DNA of 64,000 bases, taken from Flavobacteria bacterium BBFL7 (lineage in GTDB: Bacteria > Bacteroidota > Bacteroidia > Flavobacteriales > Flavobacteriaceae). A program made the position numbers and the translations under genes. The stretch lies in the NCBI GenBank assembly GCA_000153385.1, contig CH672374.1, positions 609,892 to 673,891 on the forward strand, given 5' to 3'. How positions within the stretch are numbered: the stretch's first letter is position 1; the number at the start of each line of letters is the position of its first letter. Below the pieces are notes generated by a model, which worked only from the letters and a program-made list of their open reading frames with translations, was not told the DNA's origin and made no database searches. Below, piece after piece: positions 24,605-32,139 of the stretch.

Positions 24605-25681
24605 TTGCGCGAAAAGTTATTCCAATATCTAAGCTTTCTTATTGAGCAAAACCTTCCGTTTTTGGCGCTTAAAATGGCAGATTCAAATGAGGTGAAAATC
24701 GTTGCTCAAAATGATCAAACATGGCATAAAACAGCACCTGACAAAGTGGCTTATGCTGTTTTTTCAAAATTTCAAAGCAATGAAAATCAGGTGTATATTA
24801 CTGCTGATAAGACCTTAAACTTTAGGTATAGCGCTCCTACATCTCAACCTAAAATTAACCAGTCAAAAATTCCAGAAGATGGTAAAAAAGACTACTTAGA
24901 GCTGTTTGAAAAAGCAATGTCGCGTTTAGAAAAACAGCAATTGAGTAAGGTGGTCCTTTCTAGAAAACAAGAGTTTCCTTTACAGGATTCTGATCTTGAA
25001 ATTTTTGAAAGATTGTTAGATAACTATACAACCGCAAATGGATATTTTTTCTATCATCCACAGGTTGGTAAATGGTTGGGTGCCACTCCAGAATTATTGA
25101 TGGATGCTCAAAGTGACGGTTTATATACAGCACAATCGAGAACAGATGCCATACCTCTTCGTGTTTCTACTATGTCACTAGCAGGTACAGCAGTTGATGA
25201 TGGTAGTTTAAATCATGTATGGGGCGATAAAGAAAAAGAAGAACAGCAATTAGTAACCGATTTTATCATTTCTCAATTTAAAGAGTCTGGTGCTATAGAT
25301 ATGAAACAATCGCCAGTGGAAACAGTTCAAGCTGGTCATCTAATACACTTACGAACTTTTATACAAGCTCGCTCTAGTACAAATCAGATAGAGCGTTTAT
25401 TAGGTGCTTTGCATCCTACACCAGCAGTTTGTGGATTACCTAGAGATGAATCTATGGAGTTTATTGTTAATAACGAAAACTATGATCGAAGTTATTATAC
25501 AGGTTATTTAGGGATTGTAAATGGTGCTTCACACCATTACTTCGTTAATTTAAGATGTATGCAGCTGGTAGATACAAAGGCCATTATTTATGTAGGTGGT
25601 GGCGTTACTGCAAAAAGTGATGCTTTGCTAGAGTATCAAGAGACTAGGGCAAAGATGCAAACAATGCATCGATTATTATAA
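24605..25681 (+). CDS. menF: Isochorismate synthase MenF
   Basis: This 358-residue chorismate-binding enzyme converts chorismate to isochorismate, the first step to menaquinone. Signature segments are LSKVVLSRKQEF, LGATPELLM, SLAGTA, the HLRTFIQA region and GALHPTPAVCGLPRDES near the C-terminus. The frame begins with TTG at 24605 (MREKLFQYLSFL). This N-terminus looks genuine, because the next Met (24674) would cut the first strand. It is in an operon with menI. Confidence 0.92.
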   Translation: MREKLFQYLSFLIEQNLPFLALKMADSNEVKIVAQNDQTWHKTAPDKVAYAVFSKFQSNENQVYITADKTLNFRYSAPTSQPKINQSKIPEDGKKDYLELFEKAMSRLEKQQLSKVVLSRKQEFPLQDSDLEIFERLLDNYTTANGYFFYHPQVGKWLGATPELLMDAQSDGLYTAQSRTDAIPLRVSTMSLAGTAVDDGSLNHVWGDKEKEEQQLVTDFIISQFKESGAIDMKQSPVETVQAGHLIHLRTFIQARSSTNQIERLLGALHPTPAVCGLPRDESMEFIVNNENYDRSYYTGYLGIVNGASHHYFVNLRCMQLVDTKAIIYVGGGVTAKSDALLEYQETRAKMQTMHRLL

Positions 25682-25876
25682 AATACTTCTGAAAGCGGTC
25701 TTGAGTAAAGCACCTCGCATTTTTTGTGGAGCAGTCGCTCTTGTAGTCTGGGCTCTTGATTGTGATATTGTACTGGTAAATAAATTCTTAACCTTTGTAG
25801 CTGCATTGCTTACAAATAGTACCGATTCATATAATCCTATAAAGGTGTAGAAAATTACAAATTTGAATATTCTCAT
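25676..25876 (-). CDS. Possible small membrane-associated basic protein (66 aa)
   Basis: MRIFKFVIFYTFIGLYESV starts with a hydrophobic N-terminal helix, followed by a Ser/Thr/Arg-rich basic tail. Its 3' end overlaps the menF stop by a few bases on the opposite strand. There are no database-style motifs. The amphipathic composition and its fit in an otherwise empty gap support a real gene weakly. Confidence 0.4.
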   Translation of the reverse strand: MRIFKFVIFYTFIGLYESVLFVSNAATKVKNLFTSTISQSRAQTTRATAPQKMRGALLKTAFRSIL

Positions 25877-26034
25877 AGGTTGGTCAGTTTAAGAGAACTA
25901 AAGATGATGATTTTATTTTGAATAGCAAAGCGCAATTTTTTGAAATTGACATTTTCATTGCCAAATGGTTCGTATAAACCGTTAAGTTATTACGTATTGT
26001 CAAAAATAATTGTAATTCATTTAGCAATTCATAT

Positions 26035-26065
26035 TTGAAGATTGTTAAAGCCTGGTTTACCTTTG
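26035..26065 (+). promoter_or_regulatory. menD promoter: TTG-N20-TACCTTTG
   Basis: A -33-type TTG (26035-26037) and a perfect -7 TAnnTTTG (26058-26065) are separated by 20 nt. The ATG of menD lies 5 bp after the -7 box, so the transcript may be leaderless. Confidence 0.65.
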
Positions 26066-26070
26066 CTATA

Positions 26071-27741
26071 ATGTTATCAGATATACTACACGCGCAACAA
26101 GTCTTACTTCTCTTTAAAAAGAAAGGAGTACAACATATAGTTATTTCTCCAGGTTCTAGAAATGCACCGCTTACCATAGGGTTTACTAACGATTCTTATT
26201 TTAAGTGTTATAGTATTGTCGATGAGCGATGTGCATCACATTTTGCTATGGGAATAGCGCAACAGTTGAAACAACCTGTAGCAGTAGTTTGTACTAGTGG
26301 TAGTGCATTACTTAATTACTATCCTGCTGTAACAGAAGCTTTCTATAGTGAAATACCATTAATAGTCCTTAGCGCAGATCGTCCACCACATAAAATAGAT
26401 ATAGGTGATGGACAAACTATAAGACAGCAAAATGTATATGCCAACCATATTCTTTATGATACACATCTAGAGATGATTGATGATCAAGATGATCTTGAGA
26501 CAATAGCTACTAATGAAAGGTTGATCAATAAAGCAATCAATGTTGCGATAACACATCATGGACCTGTTCATGTCAATATACCTTTTGAGGAACCACTATA
26601 TAATACCGTACAGCAACCTCAAGTGGACCCGAAGGTTCTTGAACCTCATATTCAGATTGAAACAAGTATACCAGCACTTTTTACAGATCGATGGAATAAA
26701 GCAAATCGTAAGTTAGTCATCCTATCTACTTTAAATCCTCAAGTCTTTTCACAAAAGCAATTGGATGTATTAACCAGTGACCCTACGGTACTGGTCATGA
26801 GTGAGGTGAGTTCTAACATCAGACACAGAAATATAATTTGGGGAATTGATACTTTAATAGCTCCTATAGAAAACGATCAAGAAGCCATAAGTCATTTACA
26901 ACCAGATATGGTCGTAACAATAGGAGGAATGATAGTTTCTAAAAAGATCAAACAATATCTGCGTAGGTTTGAAACACAACATCATTACCATATAGGGAAT
27001 CGTCGTGCATATGATACATTTTTCAAATTAGCTGGTCATATAAAAACAGCTCCATCTAATTGGGTGGATTTAATGAGTAATGTTTCTATAGATGGAAATT
27101 ATAGAGACTACTGGTTATCTTTTTTCAAAGATTATTTAAAGAAGAGAGAAGATTATTTAAAATCCATCCCATGGAGCGATTTTAAAGCCTTTGATTTAAT
27201 ATTTGATAGTCTACCTAATAATATTGTTTTGCAGTTAGGTAATAGCAGCACAATTAGATATGCACAGCTTTTCCCTATGAACCCGACGCACACCATATTC
27301 TCTAATCGAGGAACTAGTGGTATCGATGGTTCTACGAGTTCGGCGATAGGTGCTGCAGTTGCTCAAGATAAATTTACTGTATGTATCACAGGTGATTTAA
27401 GCTTTTTGTATGATAGTAACGCCTTATGGAATAATTACACGCCAGCAAATTTTAAAATAATCGTTATCAATAATAGTGGTGGTGGGATTTTCCGTATTCT
27501 TCCTGGTGAAAAAGATAATCACACCTTTGACACTTATTTTGAAACGACACACCAGTTAGACGCGAGTCATTTATGTAAAATGTATGATGTTAATTATCAT
27601 AGGGTTGATGGAGAAGACGCTTTCGCGAAAGCGTATGAAAAATTCCTAAATGATAATTCAAGGCCACAATTACTTGAAATATTTACACCTAGACTTGAAA
27701 ATGATACCGTTCTTCTAGACTACTTTAAATTTCTAAAATAG
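26071..27741 (+). CDS. menD: SEPHCHC synthase MenD
   Basis: This enzyme condenses isochorismate with 2-oxoglutarate using ThDP. I start at the ATG at 26071 (MLSDILHAQQ), because the upstream TTG at 26035 overlaps the promoter. The product has 556 residues. The N-terminal motif ISPGSRNAPLT, the activating Glu in DERCASHFAMG, and the ThDP/Mg motif GDLSFLYDSNALWN with INNSGGGIF are all present. A copy of the CGCTTTCGCGAAAGCG palindrome lies near the C-terminus (27618-27633), encoding AFAKA. Confidence 0.95.
   Translation: MLSDILHAQQVLLLFKKKGVQHIVISPGSRNAPLTIGFTNDSYFKCYSIVDERCASHFAMGIAQQLKQPVAVVCTSGSALLNYYPAVTEAFYSEIPLIVLSADRPPHKIDIGDGQTIRQQNVYANHILYDTHLEMIDDQDDLETIATNERLINKAINVAITHHGPVHVNIPFEEPLYNTVQQPQVDPKVLEPHIQIETSIPALFTDRWNKANRKLVILSTLNPQVFSQKQLDVLTSDPTVLVMSEVSSNIRHRNIIWGIDTLIAPIENDQEAISHLQPDMVVTIGGMIVSKKIKQYLRRFETQHHYHIGNRRAYDTFFKLAGHIKTAPSNWVDLMSNVSIDGNYRDYWLSFFKDYLKKREDYLKSIPWSDFKAFDLIFDSLPNNIVLQLGNSSTIRYAQLFPMNPTHTIFSNRGTSGIDGSTSSAIGAAVAQDKFTVCITGDLSFLYDSNALWNNYTPANFKIIVINNSGGGIFRILPGEKDNHTFDTYFETTHQLDASHLCKMYDVNYHRVDGEDAFAKAYEKFLNDNSRPQLLEIFTPRLENDTVLLDYFKFLK
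27618..27633. repeat. CGCTTTCGCGAAAGCG palindrome inside menD
   Basis: A perfect copy, read in frame as Ala-Phe-Ala-Lys-Ala. Confidence 0.9.
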
Positions 27742-27802
27742 AATTTCATCATATCTTATTAATTCTTACATTTAAAGTCTTAACTAATAAACGTAAAATA
27801 CA

Positions 27803-28138
27803 ATGAGTAAATTTGATGAAAGAGTAGAGAAGTATACCAAAGCTTACAAAGAAAAAGTAGGTGGTAAACTAGATGAAGAGTTATTAAGAAAAGTAACTAA
27901 AGGATTAGGGCCATCTATCTATAACAAAGATGCTGAAACTGTAAGTGCTGAAAAAAGCGAGATGGAACGTGTGGTGACTAACTACCTGAAGAAAAAATTA
28001 GGTCTTTCAGGTGATAATTTAATGGAGTCTGTAGAGGCTGTTATTGAAAAGTATGGTAAGAGTGAGCGTGCAAAGTATCGCGCTTGTATCTATTACATGC
28101 TTTGTGTACACCACGGAAAAGAATCTGTATATAACTAG
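27803..28138 (+). CDS. DUF2853 family protein
   Basis: This 111-residue all-alpha protein is typical of DUF2853 (MSKFDERVEKYTKAY through SERAKYRACIYYML). The family is small and of unknown function. It is separated from menD by 61 bp and ends before a strong terminator. Confidence 0.9.
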   Translation: MSKFDERVEKYTKAYKEKVGGKLDEELLRKVTKGLGPSIYNKDAETVSAEKSEMERVVTNYLKKKLGLSGDNLMESVEAVIEKYGKSERAKYRACIYYMLCVHHGKESVYN

Positions 28139-28160
28139 AAATTAACTAGTAATCATATAA

Positions 28161-28187
28161 AATCCCGATGCGTGAGCATCGGGATTT
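28161..28187. terminator. Terminator after DUF2853
   Basis: AATCCCGATGC pairs with GCATCGGGATT across a 4-nt loop between convergent genes. Confidence 0.9.
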
Positions 28188-28196
28188 ATTAATTAA

Positions 28197-28454
28197 TTAA
28201 TTTTCTTTGTATTCATCATTGAGAATTAAATTTACAACATACTGAACAGCTTCGACTTCAGTTCTAAAATAAGCCAACGTTTCTTTTTTTCCTCGCTCTG
28301 TATAATACCACTGAAAAAGTTCTCCATTCTTTTCCATTCCATAACCTTCATTTATGAAATTGTCAGTAATACTATAGCCAAGAAATGAGTAATTATTGAT
28401 ATTTATCCATTCCTCTAAATCTTGTAATGTGAGTAATTCTCTTTTTAGGGTCAT
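28197..28454 (-). CDS. Hypothetical small soluble protein (85 aa)
   Basis: MTLKRELLTLQDLEEWININ has no recognised domain. Its predicted mix of helix and strand (FQWYYTERGKKETLAYFRTE) looks like a small folded protein. The start overlaps the cytochrome stop (ATGA), so it is translated with it. Function unknown. Confidence 0.65.
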   Translation of the reverse strand: MTLKRELLTLQDLEEWININNYSFLGYSITDNFINEGYGMEKNGELFQWYYTERGKKETLAYFRTEVEAVQYVVNLILNDEYKEN

Positions 28455-28888
28455 TTCTCTACCGCTTCAACTTCTTCTAGTGTCACGATATCACCACTGT
28501 TCCAAGTTTGGATGGTATAATTCATAACATCTACAACCTCATCATTTTCTAAGCCTAATGACAGCATAATGTTATCATATGATTGTCCATTAACTTCAAT
28601 AGGTCCTTTAAGACCATATTTTACAGCATGGATACTTTCCGTTCGTTTTTCAGTCAGCCAGTTGGATGGATTCAGTGGTGGAAATGCACCTGGAACACCT
28701 TTTCCACTGGTCATATGACAGGTGACGCAATTCTCTCTATAAATTTCTCTACCTCTTGCAACACTGGCTTCTAGTGGTGTTTTTTTGATCTCCTTTTTTG
28801 GTATAGGAGTAGTAGCTTTCGTTTCCTTTTTAGAATCGCCACAACTGGTTAAAACCACTAGAGCTACAAGAGTAATAATGTATTTCAT
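28451..28888 (-). CDS. Cytochrome c lipoprotein
   Basis: I use the ATG at 28888 (MKYIITLVALVVLTSCGDS), which gives a lipobox Cys at residue 16. The TTG at 28903 overlaps the upstream gene. The product has 145 residues. It has one heme c site, CVTCH near residue 60, with a likely axial Met in the IMLSLG region. It directly follows a PQQ sugar dehydrogenase (1-bp gap), so it is the natural electron acceptor of that enzyme. Confidence 0.9.
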   Translation of the reverse strand: MKYIITLVALVVLTSCGDSKKETKATTPIPKKEIKKTPLEASVARGREIYRENCVTCHMTSGKGVPGAFPPLNPSNWLTEKRTESIHAVKYGLKGPIEVNGQSYDNIMLSLGLENDEVVDVMNYTIQTWNSGDIVTLEEVEAVEK

Positions 28889-28889
28889 A

Positions 28890-30071
28890 TTATTTTTTTT
28901 CAATTTTAAATATTCCTTTTCCTTCTACAGCAATATATATTAATCCATCTGGACCTATTTTTACATTGCGCAAGCGACCTATTTTATCAGCTATCTTTTC
29001 TCTTTTAGTCACGCGATTACCGTCCATGTGCAGCATTTCAAGGTACTGAAACTTTAACGCACCTACTAGAAAGTTACCATTCCATTCTTGATAAGCTGGA
29101 TTATTAATAATGGCAAAACCACTGGGCGCAATACTAGGAACCCAATAGTAAATAGGTTGTTCCATGCCTTCTTTTTCTGTAATTTCGGTAAATGTTGTAC
29201 CGCTATAATTAATACCATAGCTTATCACTGGCCAGCCATAATTCTTTCCAGATTCTATGATGTTGATTTCATCGCCACCTTGTGGACCATGCTCATGTGC
29301 TATTATCTTCCCAGTAACCGGATGCGTCGTCATTCCTTGCGGATTTCTATTACCATAACTGTAGATAGCGGTTTTTGCGCCTGCGATATCTACAAAAGGA
29401 TTATCGACAGGTATGCTACCATCATCATTAATACGGTAGATTTTACCACAATCTCGATAAATATCCTGCGGATTCACATCTCGGTTACCTCGATCACCTA
29501 TAGAGAAATATAAATGACCTTCGCGATCCCATGTAAATCTACTACCGAAGTGTTGCCCTTTTTTAGAGTTGGGCATCGCTTTATAAAGGACTTCTAGGTC
29601 TTCTAACTTATCGTTTTTAAGTACAGCTCTTGCAATAGTGGTGTTACCACCATCGCCGCCACCGATTTTTGAAGCATAAGAGATGTAGATGAAGTTGTTT
29701 TTTTCAAATTGTGGATGGATGGTCACATCTAATAAGCCACCTTGACCGCGCAGATATACTTCAGGAATACCATTAATTTCTATGCTTTTTGTGCCATTGA
29801 ATTTGTATAGTTGTCCTTCTTTCTCTGTATAAATCAAATCACCATTAGGCAACCAGGTCATTCCCCAAGGTATATCGAGATCCTCAACGATAGGAATTAT
29901 ACTGTAATTTTTTTGATCATCTATTAAGGGAACATCGTCTACTTGTGGAGCATCACTATTTTCTGCAACTTCATTTGAAGTTGTGGTAGAAGCCATTTCA
30001 TTATTTTTTGAAGATTCTTTACAAGAACTCAAAATCAATAAAGAAAAAATAAGAGAATAATAGAGTTTCAT
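28890..30071 (-). CDS. PQQ-dependent soluble aldose dehydrogenase-type lipoprotein
   Basis: I start at the ATG at 30071 (MKLYYSLIFSLLILSSC), which gives a lipoprotein signal. The product has about 393 residues. The six-bladed GSDH/Asd fold is evident from IPWGMTWLPNGDLIYTEKEG, HFGSRFTWDREGHLYFSIGD, YGNRNPQGM and HEHGPQGGDEIN, which holds a His of the PQQ site. It oxidises aldose sugars in the periplasm and probably passes electrons to the cytochrome encoded next. Confidence 0.92.
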   Translation of the reverse strand: MKLYYSLIFSLLILSSCKESSKNNEMASTTTSNEVAENSDAPQVDDVPLIDDQKNYSIIPIVEDLDIPWGMTWLPNGDLIYTEKEGQLYKFNGTKSIEINGIPEVYLRGQGGLLDVTIHPQFEKNNFIYISYASKIGGGDGGNTTIARAVLKNDKLEDLEVLYKAMPNSKKGQHFGSRFTWDREGHLYFSIGDRGNRDVNPQDIYRDCGKIYRINDDGSIPVDNPFVDIAGAKTAIYSYGNRNPQGMTTHPVTGKIIAHEHGPQGGDEINIIESGKNYGWPVISYGINYSGTTFTEITEKEGMEQPIYYWVPSIAPSGFAIINNPAYQEWNGNFLVGALKFQYLEMLHMDGNRVTKREKIADKIGRLRNVKIGPDGLIYIAVEGKGIFKIEKK

Positions 30072-30131
30072 GACCAAGTTTATTTCTTTAAAAATACTAC
30101 AGCTTCTTCTTATTAAAGTTAAAAGCATAAA

Positions 30132-30164
30132 AAAATCTCTTTTCAAATAGCGAAAAGAGATTTT
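30132..30164 (-). terminator. Rho-independent terminator for the tiny-ORF operon
   Basis: AAAATCTCTTTTC pairs with GAAAAGAGATTTT around a 7-nt loop, and the minus strand continues TTTTTTT. It lies 86 bp beyond the stop of the tiny ORF at 30251, and upstream of the PQQ gene, so it must serve transcripts coming from the right. Confidence 0.85.
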
Positions 30165-30250
30165 CCAGTTGATGGCTAGTTATCATTTATACGATAGGCG
30201 AGTGAAGGCTAATTCAAACTAAATCCTAAATAATAAATGGATATAGAGTA

Positions 30251-30373
30251 TTATGCTTTATAAGGCGAAATTCCCCAATCGTCAGTAGCATTTCCTGTTC
30301 TAGGTGTGATTCTGTTACGTGATAACATCGGAAAATCAGAATCAGAGTCGATAAATCTATTAGTAATACGCAT
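30251..30373 (-). CDS. Tiny ORF, 40 aa (MRITNRFIDSDSDFPMLSRN...)
   Basis: I read this short frame directly: ATG at 30373, stop TAA at 30251. It is hydrophilic, with Arg and Asp, and ends in DDWGISPYKA. It lies with a second tiny ORF in a region with no other coding sequence, followed by a terminator of the correct strand. No family is recognised. Confidence 0.5.
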   Translation of the reverse strand: MRITNRFIDSDSDFPMLSRNRITPRTGNATDDWGISPYKA

Positions 30374-30422
30374 GATAGTAAGTTTTATGTGGTTATAATA
30401 TTAGAGTAGTTGATAGCATGTA

Positions 30423-30536
30423 TTATGCTAGTCTGTAACGTCTTTTTGCATTCCAGTTATCGCTGTAAGTTCTGTCTGGACGGAATCTTTTGTTCGTTAA
30501 TTCAGTGATGGTTTTAAAGGTGTCGCTCGCTTTCAT
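30423..30536 (-). CDS. Tiny ORF, 37 aa (MKASDTFKTITELTNKRFRP...)
   Basis: ATG at 30536, stop TAA at 30423. It is basic (C-terminus WNAKRRYRLA). It is 49 bp upstream of the 40-aa ORF on the same strand, with a near-perfect palindrome 55 bp before its start. It is probably a small-protein operon; function unknown. Confidence 0.5.
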   Translation of the reverse strand: MKASDTFKTITELTNKRFRPDRTYSDNWNAKRRYRLA

Positions 30537-30591
30537 AATAGTTGTTTTTTGTTGTTATGCTTATATGACGACACTTTTTTTAAAATGTTAC

Positions 30592-30614
30592 ACTACTTTG
30601 TAAAACATAGTAGT
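30592..30614. promoter_or_regulatory. 23-bp near-perfect palindrome, putative operator
   Basis: ACTACTtTGTaaaACAtAGTAGT reads nearly the same on both strands. Its position upstream of the tiny ORFs suggests a dimeric-regulator site. The stretch 30615-30751 shows nothing else recognisable. Confidence 0.45.
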
Positions 30615-30751
30615 TAAAAATTTATAAAACACTGTTTTTTAGACGATTGTGTTGCTAATTATTTTAGCATTATTTAAGAAAAGAGAAATTTATTATCGTC
30701 TAATTCACTTTAAAGAGGTGAATTTTACATTTGTTATAATACTTTTAGAGT

Positions 30752-30934
30752 ATGATATTGATAATACTTTTATTCTGGATGAGTTGTATTTGGTTTTATC
30801 GTAAGACAAAACCTTATAAGAGAAGAAAAGAATTGATTGCTTTTTGGGTAATGGTCTTTATCCCTGGAATAGGGATGATGTATCACTGGAGAAGTCGATC
30901 CTCTTTTAAGAAACGTTTGAAATTGAGAAAATGA
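30752..30934 (+). CDS. Small membrane protein (60 aa)
   Basis: MILIILLFWMSCIWFYRKTK has an N-terminal membrane helix, a basic loop, a second hydrophobic stretch (FWVMVFIPGIGMM) and a basic tail. It resembles short PLDc_N-type two-helix proteins. No partner is evident; it converges with the DUF2452 gene. Confidence 0.5.
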   Translation: MILIILLFWMSCIWFYRKTKPYKRRKELIAFWVMVFIPGIGMMYHWRSRSSFKKRLKLRK

Positions 30935-30939
30935 AAGAG

Positions 30940-31341
30940 TTAGACTTCTTCCCAAAGCTTTTCACTCGACAAGCGATAAGTACCTACAAAATCCCAATTA
31001 CATTCTTGTGGTGCAATGACAGATAGGAAATGTCTGCCGTCTTTACCTAAATAAAGATGATAAATCTCGCCCACTATAGGTTCAAAAGAAAATTTTGCTC
31101 CATATACCAGTTGATTATCCTCATATTTTTTAACCATCGCATCATACTCTGCTTTAAGTTGGTCAAATTGGGATTTGATCTCGTGATTTACCTTATTAAT
31201 ATTAGTCTGTTTCCACGAGGTAATATCTGGAGTTGTAATTTTAGGAGCTGCAACGCCGCTAGAATAGGGAAGAAGAGAAGCATTGTAGGTGCCCGTTTTT
31301 TCATCATATACTACATAATCTGGTTTTTTTTCCTCGCTCAT
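30940..31341 (-). CDS. DUF2452 family protein
   Basis: This 133-residue soluble protein has the typical N-terminus YNASLLPYSSGVAAPKITTP and C-terminus FSFEPIVGEIYHLY / LSVIAPQECNWDFVGTYRL. The family is widespread in Bacteroidota and uncharacterised. Confidence 0.88.
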   Translation of the reverse strand: MSEEKKPDYVVYDEKTGTYNASLLPYSSGVAAPKITTPDITSWKQTNINKVNHEIKSQFDQLKAEYDAMVKKYEDNQLVYGAKFSFEPIVGEIYHLYLGKDGRHFLSVIAPQECNWDFVGTYRLSSEKLWEEV

Positions 31342-31568
31342 ATAGCAAATTTACAACACGATGCTGTGTTTTGTGTAAGATTAACATGATTTTCTTAAAC
31401 AAGAAATCGAGATAGATGCGCCTATCCCGATTTTAATAATTCATCAATCCCCTAAAATTGTTGAATCACTTGGCTAATGTATTGACTTTCAGGTATAAAT
31501 TACTATTCAAAATGATATTATGTTCATCTCATCCTATGAAACATCGGTTTGACTTGATGAAACAATCT

Positions 31569-31584
31569 CGCTTTCGCGAAAGCG
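31569..31584. repeat. CGCTTTCGCGAAAGCG palindrome
   Basis: A perfect copy lies 13 bp beyond the stop of the T9SS-domain fragment at 31597. Confidence 0.9.
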
Positions 31585-31596
31585 TATTTCATTAAC

Positions 31597-32139
31597 TTAC
31601 TTTTTCACAAATTTTAATGATTGCCATATCTCATTATTTTTAATAGCAATAAAGTATATTCCTGATTTAAATTTGCTACTATCGATTCCTTTATTGATAT
31701 CATAATTTCCATTCATAACTATTCTACCATTTAAATCATAAATTGTAAATGGACTGTTTACTATTGAATTACCTTGTATATAAAATTGATTAAATGTAGG
31801 GTTAGGATACAGTTTTAAAGAAACTTGTTGAGCTGAAACTTCTTGAACAGATAAAGTTGTACAATTACCACAATTGTTTTGTTCATAGTAGAAAAACTTG
31901 CGCTGACATGGATTATAACTTATGGCGATAGGGCAACCATTAGAAAAATAGTCTACGATTCTAGTAATTACCCAATCACATCTTAAGTCATTTACTCCTG
32001 ATGCGGTATCATTGAGCCCGAATTGATTACCAATTCCGGTTGTGTTGACATTTGGGAAAGTGCCGGTTGTAAATGCTCCATTATTTTCGTGGTAATACAT
32101 TCTTCCTCCAGAACTATTAGGTAAAAGCGGATCACTCAC
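31597..32139 (-). pseudogene. C-terminal fragment with T9SS sorting domain, separated by frameshift from 32132-35323
   Basis: This 180-residue frame begins with a GTG that is not a natural start. Its first residues (SDPLLPNSSGGRMYYHENNG) continue the FG-GAP repeat interrupted at the end of the upstream frame. The end is a type IX secretion sorting domain (LKLYPNPTFNQFYIQG through GIYFIAIKNNEIW). Without this piece the upstream protein cannot be exported by T9SS. Removing one GTGA unit of a tandem duplication at 32132-32139 restores a single reading frame. Confidence 0.85.
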
